Source: Mesonia algae (GTDB lineage Bacteria > Bacteroidota > Bacteroidia > Flavobacteriales > Flavobacteriaceae). From it: a DNA stretch of 64,000 bases. The position numbers were made by a program, and so were the translations under genes. The stretch is from assembly GCF_003253545.1 (NCBI RefSeq), contig NZ_QKYV01000008.1, positions 41,288 through 105,287 on the forward strand, read 5' to 3'. Below the pieces are notes generated by a model that did not search any database, was not told the DNA's origin, and saw only the letters and a list, made by a program, of their open reading frames with translations. This document shows, piece by piece, positions 10,143-20,985 of the stretch. How positions within the stretch are numbered: position 1 is the stretch's first letter; every line of letters starts with the position of its first letter.

Positions 10143-10454
10143 CTAAATTACTTCATTAGATTTTTTAGAAAATCTCACTTTTTTATCTCCTTCCATTTTA
10201 TATCCTACTCTCGTAGCATTACCATCTTTATCTAATAAAGAAAGGTTTGATATATGGATAGGTGCTTCTTTTTTCACAATGCCTCCTTGCGGATTAGATG
10301 CGCTTGGTTTCTCATGTTTTGAGATCATATTCACACCTTCAACAATTGCTTTATTTTTTTCAATTAATACTTTCTGTACTTTACCTTCTTGACCTTTATG
10401 ATCACCAGCAACTACACGAACAGTATCTCCTGATTTGATTTTAAGCTTTGTCAT
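10143..10454 (-). CDS. rplX: 50S ribosomal protein uL24
   Basis: Assembly-initiator protein of the large subunit, 103 residues from the ATG ending at 10454: [20 protein letters not shown], the canonical KOW-containing opening. The frame stays open up to 10493, which would add 13 residues ([13 protein letters not shown]). I reject that start because it runs into the end of rplN (stop at 10465) and the added residues are unlike uL24. Confidence 0.96.
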   Translation of the reverse strand: MTKLKIKSGDTVRVVAGDHKGQEGKVQKVLIEKNKAIVEGVNMISKHEKPSASNPQGGIVKKEAPIHISNLSLLDKDGNATRVGYKMEGDKKVRFSKKSNEVI

Positions 10455-10464
10455 TTTTTCTGTA

Positions 10465-10833
10465 TTAAAGCACTTCAGGTGCCAATGATACAATCTTCAT
10501 AAATTGCTTATCACGAAGTTCTCTGGCCACAGGACCAAATACACGTGTTCCTCTCATCTCACCCGTTGGGTTCAATAAAACACAAGCGTTATCATCAAAA
10601 CGGATATAAGATCCGTCTGGACGACGCACTTCTTTTTTAGTACGAACAACAACCCCTGTAGAAACTGCACCTTTCTTAATGTTTCCATTAGGCGTAGCTT
10701 CTTTTACGCTGACAACTACTTTGTCACCAACAGAAGCATATCTCTTCTTTGTACCTCCCAATACTCTAATTACTAAAACTTCTTTAGCGCCGGTATTGTC
10801 TGCTACTCTTAATCTAGACTCTTGTTGTACCAT
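10465..10833 (-). CDS. rplN: 50S ribosomal protein uL14
   Basis: Large-subunit protein forming an intersubunit bridge. The 122 residues start [20 protein letters not shown] and contain [20 protein letters not shown] (about 74-93) and [20 protein letters not shown] (about 97-116), both diagnostic. It is 2 nt after rpsQ. Confidence 0.98.
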   Translation of the reverse strand: MVQQESRLRVADNTGAKEVLVIRVLGGTKKRYASVGDKVVVSVKEATPNGNIKKGAVSTGVVVRTKKEVRRPDGSYIRFDDNACVLLNPTGEMRGTRVFGPVARELRDKQFMKIVSLAPEVL

Positions 10834-10835
10834 AA

Positions 10836-11093
10836 TTACTTCGCTCTTTCAATTATTTCTACCAATCTCCAACATTTAGATTTACTCATAGGTCTTGTTT
10901 CCATGATCCTAACTGTATCCCCTTCGTTGCAGTCATTTTTCTCGTCGTGTGCTACGTATTTCTTAGTCTTCAAAACGAACTTCCCATACATTGGGTGTTT
11001 CATTTTTTTAACCTCAGAAACCACAATAGATTTCTGCATTTTGTTACTAGTAACAACACCTATACGTTCTTTTCTTAAGTTTCTTTTTTCCAT
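10836..11093 (-). CDS. rpsQ: 30S ribosomal protein uS17
   Basis: Early-binding 16S rRNA protein with an OB fold. The 85 residues start [20 protein letters not shown]. The family motif [20 protein letters not shown] is at about 58-77. It lies between rpmC (15 nt) and rplN (2 nt). Confidence 0.98.
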   Translation of the reverse strand: MEKRNLRKERIGVVTSNKMQKSIVVSEVKKMKHPMYGKFVLKTKKYVAHDEKNDCNEGDTVRIMETRPMSKSKCWRLVEIIERAK

Positions 11094-11108
11094 CTTACTT
11101 CAGCAGAA

Positions 11109-11300
11109 TTATTGTAATTCTCTTTTTGTGATTTCTGTAGTCAAACGCGCAATAGTCCTTCTTACAGTTCTTAACTGAGCTGGATTATCTAAAGGCGTGA
11201 TCGCGTGAGCCATCTTTAAATCTCTATAAGATTGTCTAGAGTTAGCCACTTGTTCCTGCAACTCAGCTACAGATAATTCTTTTACTTCTGATTGTTTCAT
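11109..11300 (-). CDS. rpmC: 50S ribosomal protein uL29
   Basis: Two-helix protein at the tunnel exit, where trigger factor and SRP dock. The 63 residues begin MKQSEVKELSVAELQEQVAN. The RTVRRTIARLTTEITKRE segment at the C-terminus is typical. It is 10 nt after rplP. Confidence 0.97.
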   Translation of the reverse strand: MKQSEVKELSVAELQEQVANSRQSYRDLKMAHAITPLDNPAQLRTVRRTIARLTTEITKRELQ

Positions 11301-11310
11301 AATTCAAAAA

Positions 11311-11730
11311 TTATTCTTGATAATCTCTAGCTATTATAAATTTTGTTCTTACCGGTAATTTTTGAGCTGCTAAACGCAATGCTTCTTTAGCGATTGCTTG
11401 AGGCACCCCTCCAATTTCAAATAAAATTCTTCCCGGCTTAACAACTGCTGCCCAATACTCAACATTACCTTTACCTTTACCCATACGAACCTCTAAAGGC
11501 TTTTTAGTAATTGGCTTATCTGGGAAAATTTTGATCCATAGAGACCCTTCCCTTTTCATGTAACGAGTAGCTGCAATACGTGCTGCTTCAATTTGGCGTG
11601 CAGTAACAAAATTAGAGTCTAATGATTTGATTCCGAAAGTACCGTTTGAAAGTCTATGCCCTCTTCCGGCATTTCCCTTCATACGACCTTTTTGTTGCTT
11701 ACGATATTTTGTTCTTTTAGGCTGTAACAT
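11311..11730 (-). CDS. rplP: 50S ribosomal protein uL16
   Basis: Large-subunit protein at the A-site tRNA elbow. The 139 residues begin [20 protein letters not shown]. They contain [20 protein letters not shown], the motif [21 protein letters not shown] (about 68-88), and the [20 protein letters not shown] helix. It sits 18 nt after rpsC. Confidence 0.98.
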   Translation of the reverse strand: MLQPKRTKYRKQQKGRMKGNAGRGHRLSNGTFGIKSLDSNFVTARQIEAARIAATRYMKREGSLWIKIFPDKPITKKPLEVRMGKGKGNVEYWAAVVKPGRILFEIGGVPQAIAKEALRLAAQKLPVRTKFIIARDYQE

Positions 11731-11748
11731 TTCTTGTTCTTTAAAAAA

Positions 11749-12468
11749 TTACTTTCTACGACGTGACTTGTTACCACCTCGTCCAGATCCAGATTTTCCT
11801 CCTTGCTTCTTAGACAATCCAACAAGTGGAGATAACTCTCTTTTTCCGTAAACCTCACCTTTCATGATCCATACTTTAATACCCAATCTACCATAAGTAG
11901 TATGAGCTTCCACTAAAGCATAGTCAATATCGGCTCTAAATGTAGAAAGAGGAATTCTACCATCTTTGTATGCTTCTGAACGTGCCATCTCTGCTCCGTT
12001 TAAACGACCAGAAATTTGGATTTTAATCCCTTCAGCATTCATTCGCATTGCAGCAGCAATAGCCATCTTAATTGCACGACGATAAGAAATTCTATTCTCA
12101 ATTTGTCTTGCAACACTTGCTCCTACTAGGTGCGCATCTAATTCAGGTCTTTTGATTTCAAAAATATTAACCTGAACCTCTTTCCCAGTAATTTTCTTAA
12201 GCTCTTCTTTTAACTTGTCTACCTCTTGACCACCTTTTCCGATAATGATACCAGGTCTAGCAGTAGTGATAGTAACGGTTACAAGTTTAAGCGTACGCTC
12301 AATAATTACTCTAGATACACTAGCTTTAGAAAGACGAGCATGGATATACTTTCTAATCTTATCGTCTTCAGCTAATTTATCGCCGTAGTCATTTCCTCCG
12401 TACCAGTTAGATTCCCATCCACGAATGATACCAAGTCTATTTCCGATTGGATTTGTTTTTTGTCCCAT
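11749..12468 (-). CDS. rpsC: 30S ribosomal protein uS3
   Basis: Head protein lining the mRNA entry channel. Its 239 residues begin [20 protein letters not shown]. The KH domain contains [20 protein letters not shown] (about 74-93), and the C-terminal domain contains [14 protein letters not shown] and [16 protein letters not shown] basic Gly/Arg/Lys-rich tail ends the protein. It lies between rplV and rplP. Confidence 0.98.
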   Translation of the reverse strand: MGQKTNPIGNRLGIIRGWESNWYGGNDYGDKLAEDDKIRKYIHARLSKASVSRVIIERTLKLVTVTITTARPGIIIGKGGQEVDKLKEELKKITGKEVQVNIFEIKRPELDAHLVGASVARQIENRISYRRAIKMAIAAAMRMNAEGIKIQISGRLNGAEMARSEAYKDGRIPLSTFRADIDYALVEAHTTYGRLGIKVWIMKGEVYGKRELSPLVGLSKKQGGKSGSGRGGNKSRRRK

Positions 12469-12476
12469 ACTACTTC

Positions 12477-12884
12477 TTAGCTTTGTGTATTATTTTTAGA
12501 TCCCAACACTAATGTAACGTGGTTTGATCTTTTTCTTATTCTATGTGCTCTTCCTTGCGGAGCTGGACGAAGTCTTTTTAACATACTTCCACCATCCACA
12601 CGAATTTCTTTTACAAACAACTCTGCTTCTTCTACACTCGCATCTTCATTTTTTGACTGCCAGTTAGCTATAGCTGACAACAAAAGTTTCTCTAATCTAC
12701 GAGAAGCTTCTTTAGAATTGAATTTTAAGATTTGAAGCGCTTTCTCTACACCTTCACCTCTAACTAAATCCGCAACTAAACGCATTTTTCTAGGTGAAGT
12801 AGGGCAGTTATTTAGTTTTGCAAAAGCTATCTGCTTTTTAGCTTCCTTTATTTGCTCTGCTCTTTCTCTTTTACGAACTCCCAT
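12477..12884 (-). CDS. rplV: 50S ribosomal protein uL22
   Basis: Protein whose beta-hairpin reaches into the exit tunnel near the macrolide site. The 135 residues include [20 protein letters not shown] (about 25-44) and the C-terminal [20 protein letters not shown] (about 107-126). The N-terminus is extended by a Lys/Glu/Arg-rich stretch relative to the 110-residue enterobacterial protein. Gaps to rpsS and rpsC are 8 nt. Confidence 0.98.
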   Translation of the reverse strand: MGVRKRERAEQIKEAKKQIAFAKLNNCPTSPRKMRLVADLVRGEGVEKALQILKFNSKEASRRLEKLLLSAIANWQSKNEDASVEEAELFVKEIRVDGGSMLKRLRPAPQGRAHRIRKRSNHVTLVLGSKNNTQS

Positions 12885-12892
12885 AGCTTCAA

Positions 12893-13171
12893 TTATTTTT
12901 TACCTTTATTTTTCGCACCTGCGTGTCCTCTATAAGAACGTGTTGGTGAAAATTCTCCTAATTTATGACCTACCATATTCTCAGTTACATATACAGGAAC
13001 AAATTGCTTCCCATTATGAACTCCTATAGTTTGCCCTACAAAATCTGGGGTAATCATCGAAGCACGAGACCAAGTCTTGATCACGGTTTTCTTTCCAGAC
13101 TCAACATTTTGAGCAACTTTCTTCTCTAACTTATAGTGAACGTAAGGTCCTTTTTTTAATGAACGTGCCAT
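12893..13171 (-). CDS. rpsS: 30S ribosomal protein uS19
   Basis: Head protein paired with uS13. The 92 residues begin [20 protein letters not shown]. The signature [20 protein letters not shown] (about 55-74) and [12 protein letters not shown] follow. It is 6 nt after rplB. Confidence 0.98.
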   Translation of the reverse strand: MARSLKKGPYVHYKLEKKVAQNVESGKKTVIKTWSRASMITPDFVGQTIGVHNGKQFVPVYVTENMVGHKLGEFSPTRSYRGHAGAKNKGKK

Positions 13172-13177
13172 ATCTTA

Positions 13178-14005
<828 letters not shown>

Positions 14006-14015
14006 TCTCTAATTC

Positions 14016-14306
14016 TTAAAGATTAGTATATAAATCTATAGTTTCTCCTTCCGCCACCTGTACAATTGCTTTTTTATAAGCATTTGTTTTACCAGTTACA
14101 ATTCCCGTTTTTGTATAACGAGTTTTGCGATTAGGACGGACATTAATTGTGCGAACTTTTTCAACCGAAACGCCATAAGCAGACTCAACTGCATCTTTAA
14201 TTTCAATCTTGTTCGCCTTCTTATTTACAACAAATGCAAAACGATTGTTTAACTCACTATCGTTAGTTGCTTTTTCAGTAATAATAGGTTTTATTAAGAT
14301 ACTCAT
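14016..14306 (-). CDS. rplW: 50S ribosomal protein uL23
   Basis: Tunnel-exit docking site for chaperones and SRP. The 96 residues start MSILIKPIITEKATNDSE; KIEIKDAVESAYGVSVEKVR (about 33-52) is the family signature. It lies between rplD (5 nt) and rplB (10 nt). Confidence 0.97.
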   Translation of the reverse strand: MSILIKPIITEKATNDSELNNRFAFVVNKKANKIEIKDAVESAYGVSVEKVRTINVRPNRKTRYTKTGIVTGKTNAYKKAIVQVAEGETIDLYTNL

Positions 14307-14311
14307 AACGT

Positions 14312-14941
14312 CTATTTACTCAAATTCGTTTCAATTCCTTCTAACGCACCTTCTAAAAGAACAACTTTCTTAGCATTAAGTATTTTGTAAGTACTTAATT
14401 CAGAGATAGTTATAACTTCAGAGGTTTTTAAATTGCGTGATGACAAATATACATTTTTATTTGAATCACCCAACACTATAAGAGATTTTTTGTTATCTGC
14501 ACCTAATCCCTTTAAAACTTCAATTAAGTTTTTGGTTTTCGGAGCGTCAAAATTAAAATCTTCAACAACAACAATTTCGTTGTTTTTTGCTTTTTGACTA
14601 AGAACTGATTTACGCGCTAAACGCTTTAAGTTCTTATTCAATTTAAAGCCGTAATTTCTTGGTCTTGGTCCGAACATACGTCCACCACCTTTAAAAATAC
14701 CAGATTTAATACTACCAGCTCTAGCGGTACCTGTACCCTTTTGCTTTTTAATCTTTCTAGTACTTCCAGTAATTTCTGCTCTTTCTTTAGCTTTATGCGT
14801 TCCTTGTCTTTGATTAGCCAAGTATTGCTTAACATCTAAATAAACAGCATGATCATTAGGCTCTATTCCAAAAACAGCGTCAGAAAGGTTTGCCTCTCTA
14901 CCTGTTTCTTTTCCTTTAATATCTACAACTGCTACTTTCAT
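14312..14941 (-). CDS. rplD: 50S ribosomal protein uL4
   Basis: Large-subunit protein whose extended loop lines the exit tunnel; in E. coli it also represses the S10 operon. Of its 209 residues, the loop is about 60-95 ([36 protein letters not shown]). The start ATG overlaps the rplC stop by one base (14941), so translation is probably coupled. Confidence 0.98.
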   Translation of the reverse strand: MKVAVVDIKGKETGREANLSDAVFGIEPNDHAVYLDVKQYLANQRQGTHKAKERAEITGSTRKIKKQKGTGTARAGSIKSGIFKGGGRMFGPRPRNYGFKLNKNLKRLARKSVLSQKAKNNEIVVVEDFNFDAPKTKNLIEVLKGLGADNKKSLIVLGDSNKNVYLSSRNLKTSEVITISELSTYKILNAKKVVLLEGALEGIETNLSK

Positions 14942-15558
14942 TACTTCTGAATAGTTACGTAAGCGTTTTTATGACCTGGAACACATCCTTTAACGATGAT
15001 TAAATTCTTATCAGTCACAACCTTTAACACTTTAAGATTTTGTACTTTCACTTTTTCTCCTCCCATTCTTCCAGCCATACGCATTCCTTTGAATACTCTC
15101 GCAGGATATGACGCAGCACCAATAGAACCTGGAGCTCTTAAACGGTTATGTTGACCGTGAGTTGCTTGACCAACACCACCAAAACCGTGTCTTTTAACAA
15201 CACCTTGAAAACCTTTTCCTTTAGAAGTACCTGCTACATCAACAAATTCTCCTTCAGCAAAATGCTCTACAGTGACTTCGTCACCTAATTTGTGTTCACT
15301 TTTAAATCCTTGGAACTCGACAACTTTGCGTTTAGCAACAGTACCAGCTTTCTTAAAGTGCCCTTGGGCAGCTTTTGTAGCAGCTTTGTCTGATTTGTCA
15401 TCGAAACCAAGTTGAAGTGCTTCATACCCGTCAACCTCTGTGGTTCTGACTTGGGTAACTACACATGGTCCAGCTTGAATAACGGTACAAGGAATATTTT
15501 TCCCGTTCTCGTCAAAAATGCTGGTCATGCCGATTTTTTTTCCTATTAACCCAGACAT
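14941..15558 (-). CDS. rplC: 50S ribosomal protein uL3
   Basis: Assembly-initiator protein near the peptidyl transferase centre. The 205 residues start [20 protein letters not shown]. The extended loop contains [20 protein letters not shown] (about 113-132) and the Gln-containing loop typical of bacteria. It follows a 139-nt structured gap after rpsJ, the largest in the supercluster. Confidence 0.98.
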   Translation of the reverse strand: MSGLIGKKIGMTSIFDENGKNIPCTVIQAGPCVVTQVRTTEVDGYEALQLGFDDKSDKAATKAAQGHFKKAGTVAKRKVVEFQGFKSEHKLGDEVTVEHFAEGEFVDVAGTSKGKGFQGVVKRHGFGGVGQATHGQHNRLRAPGSIGAASYPARVFKGMRMAGRMGGEKVKVQNLKVLKVVTDKNLIIVKGCVPGHKNAYVTIQK

Positions 15559-15593
15559 AATTATTAATTGATTTAAATTATTTATTTAAAAGT

Positions 15594-15686
15594 ATTCAGG
15601 ATTGAAAATACTTTCCAATCCTGAATGTATTTTTCCGTTTTTCCTTCGCACGAAGCTCTGGACATGTTGTACTGAATATTTCAGTA
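15594..15686 (-). promoter_or_regulatory. three stem-loops between rpsJ and rplC (candidate S10-operon leader)
   Basis: Three inverted repeats fill the gap. The first is ATTCAGGATTG (15594-15604) with CAATCCTGAAT (15616-15626), a perfect 11-bp stem. The second is CTTCG (15644-15648) with CGAAG (15651-15655). The third is TACTGAA (15670-15676) with TTCAGTA (15680-15686), a 7-bp stem with a 3-nt loop. On the minus strand the last stem is followed by ACTTTTAAATAAA, a weak T-run, so partial termination or attenuation is possible. Confidence 0.5.
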
Positions 15687-15697
15687 ACTTAATTCGA

Positions 15698-16003
15698 TCA
15701 GACTTTGATCTCTACTTCAACACCACTAGGTAATTCTAATTTCATCAACGCATCAATCGTTTTTGAAGAAGAACTATAAATATCTAATAGTCTTTTGTAA
15801 GAACTAAGTTGAAATTGCTCTCTCGCTTTTTTGTTAACGTGAGGAGAACGCAATACGGTAAATATTTTTTTGTGTGTTGGTAACGGAATTGGACCCGTCA
15901 CTACAGCACCAGTAGTTTTTACTGTTTTTACAATCTTCTCAGCAGATTTGTCTACCAAGTTATAATCGTAAGATTTTAATTTTATTCTGATTTTCTGACT
16001 CAT
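15698..16003 (-). CDS. rpsJ: 30S ribosomal protein uS10
   Basis: Small-subunit head protein that also partners NusB in antitermination. The 101 residues contain [23 protein letters not shown] and [20 protein letters not shown] (about 53-72), the family signature. It is 11 nt after fusA, so an E. coli-style leader ahead of rpsJ is not possible here. Confidence 0.98.
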   Translation of the reverse strand: MSQKIRIKLKSYDYNLVDKSAEKIVKTVKTTGAVVTGPIPLPTHKKIFTVLRSPHVNKKAREQFQLSSYKRLLDIYSSSSKTIDALMKLELPSGVEVEIKV

Positions 16004-16014
16004 GTTACTTGATA

Positions 16015-18123
16015 TTAGTCGTTAGCTCCTTTTGCTGCTTTAATTACTTCTTCAGAAATATTTGAAGGAGTTTCAGCATAGTGAGAAAATTCCATTGTAG
16101 AAGTTGCTCTACCTGAAGATAAAGTTCTTAACGTAGTTACATAACCAAACATTTCTGATAATGGCACTTCTGCTTTAATTACTTTAGCACCAGATCTGTC
16201 TGACATATCATTAACTTGACCTCTTCTTTTATTAAGGTCACCAACGATATCCCCCATGTTTTCTTCTGGAGTAACTACTTCGTTTTTCATAATTGGCTCA
16301 AGAATTACAGCCCCAGCTTTCTTAGCTGCTGCTTTGTAACCCATTTTTGCTGCCAATTCGAATGATAACTGATCAGAATCTACAGGGTGAAAAGAACCAT
16401 CTTTTAAAACAACCTTTAAAGAATCCATTTGGAATCCAGCTAAAGGTCCGTTTTTCATTGCTTGAGTAAATCCTTTTTCCACAGAAGGGATAAATTCTTT
16501 AGGAATACGACCTCCTTTAATTTCATCAACAAACTGTAAACCAGTTCCTTCAAAATCACTATCAATAGGCCCCATCTCAAATACAATGTCTGCGAACTTA
16601 CCACGACCACCAGATTGTTTCTTATAAACTTCTCTGTGCTCTGCAGGTCTAGTTACAGCTTCTTTATATTCTACTTGTGGCTCACCTTCGTTTACCTCTA
16701 CTTTAAATTCTCTTTTTAAACGATCTACTAAAATCTCAATATGCAATTCTCCCATACCAGAAATAATAGTTTGACCTGAAGCTTCGTCTGTTTTTACAAC
16801 GAATGTAGGATCTTCTTCAGCTAATTTAGCTAAAGCCATACCCATTTTATCAACATCTGCTTTAGTTTTTGGCTCTACCGCAATACCAATTACTGGTGCT
16901 GGGAAAGTCATTGATTCTAAAACAATAGGGTGATCTAAATCTGTTAACGTATCACCAGTTTTAATATCTTTAAAACCTACAGCTGCTCCAATATCTCCAG
17001 CCTCGATTCTATCGATAGGCTCCTGCTTATTAGAGTGCATTTGATACATTCTTGAAATTCTTTCTTTTTTACCAGATCTGTTATTTAAAACATATGACCC
17101 AGCATCTAAAGTACCTGAGTAAGTTCTAAAGAAAGCTAAACGACCTACGAAAGGATCGGTTGCAATTTTAAAAGCTAATGCAGAAAATGGAGAATCAACA
17201 TTTGGCTTACGAGATTCCTCTTCTCCTGTCTCAGGGTTAGTTCCTTCAATTGCCTCAATATCTACAGGAGATGGCAAGTAACGCATCACTGCATCTAACA
17301 TAGCCTGAACTCCTTTATTTTTGAAAGCAGAACCACACATCATAGGGATAATAGACATATCGATAGTTGCCGCTCTTAAAGCTGCAATAATCTCATCTTC
17401 AGTAATAGAGTCTTCATCTTCGAAAAACTTCTCCATCAACTGCTCATCATACTCTGCTACAGCCTCAACTAACTGAGTTCTGTACATATTTACATCATCC
17501 ATCAACTCTGCAGGAATTTCAACTTCCTCATAAGTCATACCGTGATCCTCATCATTCCAAATAATTGCTTTTTTTGAAATCAAATCAACCACACCTCTAA
17601 AATCCATTTCTTCACCAATTGGCACTTGCAATGGAACAGGGTTACCCCCTAACATTTCTCTAACTTGCTTACACACGTTAAAGAAGTCTGAACCTTGACG
17701 GTCCATTTTATTTACGAATCCTAATCTAGGAACTCTATATTTATCGGCTTGTCTCCAAACTGTTTCAGATTGAGGCTCAACACCATCAACTGCACTAAAT
17801 AAGGCAACAACACCATCCAATACACGCAAAGAACGCTCTACCTCTACGGTAAAATCAACGTGTCCAGGAGTATCAATAATGTTTACAGTAAACTCTGTAT
17901 CACGATACATCCAAGTACAGTGCGTAGCAGCAGAAGTAATTGTAATACCTCTTTCTTGCTCTTGCTCCATCCAGTCCATAGTAGCAGCTCCATCATGAAC
18001 CTCCCCTATCTTATGACTAATACCTGTATAGTAAAGAATACGCTCGGTAGTTGTAGTTTTTCCCGCATCAATATGCGCCGCAATACCAATATTTCTTGTA
18101 TATTTTAAATCTCTTTGTGCCAT
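16015..18123 (-). CDS. fusA: translation elongation factor G
   Basis: GTPase that drives translocation of tRNAs and mRNA. The 702 residues are full length. GTPase motifs are [15 protein letters not shown] (P-loop, about 16-30), the switch region with [18 protein letters not shown] and NKMD. Domains II-V follow, ending in the domain V segment [20 protein letters not shown] (about 656-675). It lies between rpsG (5 nt) and rpsJ (11 nt). tuf does not follow it, unlike the enterobacterial str operon. Confidence 0.98.
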   Translation of the reverse strand: MAQRDLKYTRNIGIAAHIDAGKTTTTERILYYTGISHKIGEVHDGAATMDWMEQEQERGITITSAATHCTWMYRDTEFTVNIIDTPGHVDFTVEVERSLRVLDGVVALFSAVDGVEPQSETVWRQADKYRVPRLGFVNKMDRQGSDFFNVCKQVREMLGGNPVPLQVPIGEEMDFRGVVDLISKKAIIWNDEDHGMTYEEVEIPAELMDDVNMYRTQLVEAVAEYDEQLMEKFFEDEDSITEDEIIAALRAATIDMSIIPMMCGSAFKNKGVQAMLDAVMRYLPSPVDIEAIEGTNPETGEEESRKPNVDSPFSALAFKIATDPFVGRLAFFRTYSGTLDAGSYVLNNRSGKKERISRMYQMHSNKQEPIDRIEAGDIGAAVGFKDIKTGDTLTDLDHPIVLESMTFPAPVIGIAVEPKTKADVDKMGMALAKLAEEDPTFVVKTDEASGQTIISGMGELHIEILVDRLKREFKVEVNEGEPQVEYKEAVTRPAEHREVYKKQSGGRGKFADIVFEMGPIDSDFEGTGLQFVDEIKGGRIPKEFIPSVEKGFTQAMKNGPLAGFQMDSLKVVLKDGSFHPVDSDQLSFELAAKMGYKAAAKKAGAVILEPIMKNEVVTPEENMGDIVGDLNKRRGQVNDMSDRSGAKVIKAEVPLSEMFGYVTTLRTLSSGRATSTMEFSHYAETPSNISEEVIKAAKGAND

Positions 18124-18128
18124 TTTAT

Positions 18129-18605
18129 CTAGAATCTAAAGTGTGAGAATGCTTTATTTGCTTCCGCCATTCTGTGCGTATCTACTCTTTTCTTAACCGC
18201 AGCACCTTCTTCTTTAGCAGCAGCTAAAACTTCAGCAGCTAACTTTGCAGCCATTCCTTTCTCATTACGCTTACGCGCGAAAGAAATTAACCACTTCATC
18301 GCAGTAGAAACTTTACGGTCTGGCCTAATCTGCATCGGGATCTGAAAGGTTGCACCACCAACACGTCTACTTCTCACTTCTACGTGAGGCATAACGTTTG
18401 ATAAAGCATCTTTCCACAACTCTAAAGCAGTTTTTTCTTCGTCTTGATTTTTCTCTTCTACAATAGCAATCGCATCATAGAAAATCTTAAAAGCAACTGA
18501 TTTTTTACCATCCCACATCATCATGTTAACGAAACGCGTCACTAACTGATCATTGAATTTTGGATCTGGTAAAAGAGGTCTCTTTTTTGCCTGTCTTTTT
18601 CTCAT
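18129..18605 (-). CDS. rpsG: 30S ribosomal protein uS7
   Basis: 16S rRNA assembly-initiator protein of the head at the E site. The 158 residues begin [20 protein letters not shown] and contain the signature [20 protein letters not shown] (about 76-95). It is 23 nt after rpsL and 5 nt before fusA. Confidence 0.98.
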   Translation of the reverse strand: MRKRQAKKRPLLPDPKFNDQLVTRFVNMMMWDGKKSVAFKIFYDAIAIVEEKNQDEEKTALELWKDALSNVMPHVEVRSRRVGGATFQIPMQIRPDRKVSTAMKWLISFARKRNEKGMAAKLAAEVLAAAKEEGAAVKKRVDTHRMAEANKAFSHFRF

Positions 18606-18628
18606 GTCTTCTCTTTAAAAGTTGTTAA

Positions 18629-19003
18629 TTACTTCTTAGGGCGTTTTGCACCGTACTTAGATCTTCTTTGCGTTCTACCTTCAACACCTGCGGTATCTAA
18701 AGCTCCACGAACGATATGATATCTAACACCTGGTAAATCTTTTACCCTTCCACCTCTAACTAATACTATCGAGTGCTCCTGTAGATTGTGACCCTCACCT
18801 GGGATATATGCGTTCACCTCTTTACCATTTGTCAACCTTACCCTTGCTACTTTACGCATAGCCGAGTTAGGTTTCTTTGGCGTAGTGGTATAAACACGCG
18901 TACAAACCCCACGTCTTTGTGGACACGAATCTAAAGCAGCCGATTTACTCTTCTTAGTTATTTTGGCTCTTCCTTTTCGTACTAATTGTGAAATTGTTGG
19001 CAT
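18629..19003 (-). CDS. rpsL: 30S ribosomal protein uS12
   Basis: Decoding-centre protein and the classical streptomycin-resistance locus. It has 124 residues from the ATG ending at 19003 ([12 protein letters not shown]). It contains [20 protein letters not shown] (about 39-58) and the [20 protein letters not shown] loop (about 83-102). An in-frame extension to 19060 is rejected: its start would fall within the -7 element of the promoter. Confidence 0.97.
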   Translation of the reverse strand: MPTISQLVRKGRAKITKKSKSAALDSCPQRRGVCTRVYTTTPKKPNSAMRKVARVRLTNGKEVNAYIPGEGHNLQEHSIVLVRGGRVKDLPGVRYHIVRGALDTAGVEGRTQRRSKYGAKRPKK

Positions 19004-19039
19004 AATTTCTTCTACACTAATTATGTTAAAAAATATTTC

Positions 19040-19053
19040 CCCTATTTTTAGGG
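19040..19053 (-). promoter_or_regulatory. small stem-loop at the predicted 5' end of the rpsL mRNA
   Basis: CCCTA (19040-19044) and TAGGG (19049-19053) pair around a 4-nt loop. The transcription start predicted from the -7 element is near 19054, so the hairpin would sit at the extreme 5' end of the roughly 50-nt leader. It may protect the message; this is inference. Confidence 0.4.
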
Positions 19054-19057
19054 TTTG

Positions 19058-19088
19058 CAAATGTAGAAATTAATTTGAAGTATTCAAA
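19058..19088 (-). promoter_or_regulatory. promoter of the ribosomal supercluster (rpsL promoter)
   Basis: On the minus strand a perfect -7 element TACATTTG lies at 19058-19065. A -33 TTTG lies at 19085-19088, with 19 nt between, within the usual Bacteroidota spacing. It is placed to give a leader of about 50 nt before rpsL. It is the best promoter in the window by consensus match. Confidence 0.8.
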
Positions 19089-19177
19089 TTATAAATGATT
19101 AATTTTCAGTAAGATTTCAATTCCTAGAAAAATGTACGCTATTTTCTTTTTATCTTCGTTATCCTAAAAAACAATCC

Positions 19178-20866
19178 TTGAGGTCAAGACATATTATTTA
19201 TATATTCATTTTTTTTAGCTATAGTTTTTGTAACAGCCAAGAGCTTTCATTGCTATTTTTCAGCGAAAGCGAAGATGAAGAGACTATCATAAATAACATT
19301 AATTACAAAAAAGACCATCCCAACGTAATTTCTATAAAAAACTCCTTAGCGAATTTTAAATATCAACTATATAAGCGCGGTTATATCGATGCAGAAATCT
19401 CAAGAAAGATTAATCTAGAAAAAAAACAAAGCTACAGCTACAAGGTTTCGTTGAATAAAAAATACAACTCTATTTATATAGAAATCCCAGACACTTTCTC
19501 AAAAGAAGCAAAAGACAAATTATTTAATGTAATCAACAAAAACAACCAAACTAGAATAGATTTAGAAAACCTAGAAAACAAACTCTACGAAATAAATAAT
19601 TTTTTAGCCAATCAAGGAAAACCTTTTACCTATTCTGAGATTTCTGAAATTTCAAAAAAAAATGATTCTCTTATCGGAAAGTTAACCGGAAATGAATCTA
19701 ACACTCGCAACATAACCCATATCGAAATTAGAGGATATGATAAATTTCCAAAAAGCTACATTCGTCATTATTTAAATTTAAAAGAGGGACAAATTTTCAA
19801 CAAACAACTTATAAACGAAAAAGTTGAACGTATCGAAAATTTAAGCTTTAGCGAATCCACCAGAAAACCCGAGGTATTATTTCAAAAAGACTCTACCACT
19901 GTTTTTTTATATTTAAAAAAGAGAAACAGCAACAATTTTGATGGATATATTGGTTTTGCAACTAATGAAGAAACCAACAATCTTGAATTTAACGGATATT
20001 TAAATCTTCAGTTAGAGAATAATTTTAATAGCGGAGAAAAACTGAACATTTTATACAGAAATGACGGAGAGCAACAATTAGAATTTGACGCAAAGCTAGA
20101 GGTCCCGTATTTATTTAACACTCCATTAGGCATTGAATTAAATTTAAACCTCTTTAAAAGAGACTCCACTTACACAAACACCATACAAAGCGTAAAAGCA
20201 AATTACCAACTTAACCCTAACATTAAAATAAATACCGGTTATTATTCTGAAATTTCAAACAACCTACAAAACGAAAACATTATTTCTACGAATGAGGATT
20301 TTGAAAGCAAAAGACTTTTACTAGGAGGAGATATATTTTTCAAACGATACAGAACTTTCTTTTTTAAAAGGAATTCTTTTTTAAAAACCGAAATTGGAAT
20401 CGGTCATCGAAAAACAGAAATAAAAAAAGAACCACAACAACTCTACAAAATCGAAGCTAATTACCAATACTTAATTAATAACCGGAATGCAATTTTTATC
20501 AGAAACAGCTCTTCGTTTTTAAATTCTGACAACTATCTAAATAATGAACTCCCCCGTCTTGGCGGAATTAATACCATAAGAGGATTTGAAGAAAACAGTA
20601 TCAACTCTAACCTCTACAGCTCATTCCAACTAGAATATCAATACCTTTTATCTCTAGCAATTTACGCTCACACCATTACAGACATCACCTACCTTGAAAC
20701 CCCTGAAATACAAAATGCCGAAAACCTTATAAGTTTAGGTTTTGGATTAGGACTCCAAACCAAAGTAGGAAATTTGAGACTTATGTTTGCCAACGGAAAA
20801 ACAAGTGACCAAAATTTTGACTTCAACAACACCAAAGTTCACCTTCAACTATCAGCAACCTTTTAA
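19178..20866 (+). CDS. Omp85-superfamily (BamA/TamA-like) outer-membrane protein
   Basis: Probably a 562-residue outer-membrane beta-barrel. A signal peptide (about 1-20, ending FCNSQ) precedes a periplasmic region. One POTRA-like unit is recognisable at about 185-250 (THIEIRGYDKFPKSYIRHYL, NLKEGQIFNKQLINEKVERI). The C-terminal half has alternating barrel strands and LGGINTIRGFEEN (about 465-477), resembling the (V/I)RGF motif that marks Omp85 barrels; the last residue is Phe. The start is TTG, since no in-frame ATG precedes the signal peptide. It is shorter than BamA (usually five POTRAs), so a TamA-like or accessory role is more likely. It is divergent from rpsL. Confidence 0.75.
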   Translation: MRSRHIIYIFIFFSYSFCNSQELSLLFFSESEDEETIINNINYKKDHPNVISIKNSLANFKYQLYKRGYIDAEISRKINLEKKQSYSYKVSLNKKYNSIYIEIPDTFSKEAKDKLFNVINKNNQTRIDLENLENKLYEINNFLANQGKPFTYSEISEISKKNDSLIGKLTGNESNTRNITHIEIRGYDKFPKSYIRHYLNLKEGQIFNKQLINEKVERIENLSFSESTRKPEVLFQKDSTTVFLYLKKRNSNNFDGYIGFATNEETNNLEFNGYLNLQLENNFNSGEKLNILYRNDGEQQLEFDAKLEVPYLFNTPLGIELNLNLFKRDSTYTNTIQSVKANYQLNPNIKINTGYYSEISNNLQNENIISTNEDFESKRLLLGGDIFFKRYRTFFFKRNSFLKTEIGIGHRKTEIKKEPQQLYKIEANYQYLINNRNAIFIRNSSSFLNSDNYLNNELPRLGGINTIRGFEENSINSNLYSSFQLEYQYLLSLAIYAHTITDITYLETPEIQNAENLISLGFGLGLQTKVGNLRLMFANGKTSDQNFDFNNTKVHLQLSATF

Positions 20867-20985
20867 CATTTAGGTAGAAATATTAGATATATCACAAACA
20901 AAAACTAAATTTTAAAGGAAAATAGTTGTGTAATTAAGTTTTTATTAAGATTTTTGGCTTTGGCTAATTCAAATAAATTATAAAA

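Noticed and set aside
10143..10493. Longer rplX with 13 extra N-terminal residues
   Set aside because: It would overlap rplN, and the added residues are not uL24-like; the ATG at 10454 gives the standard protein.
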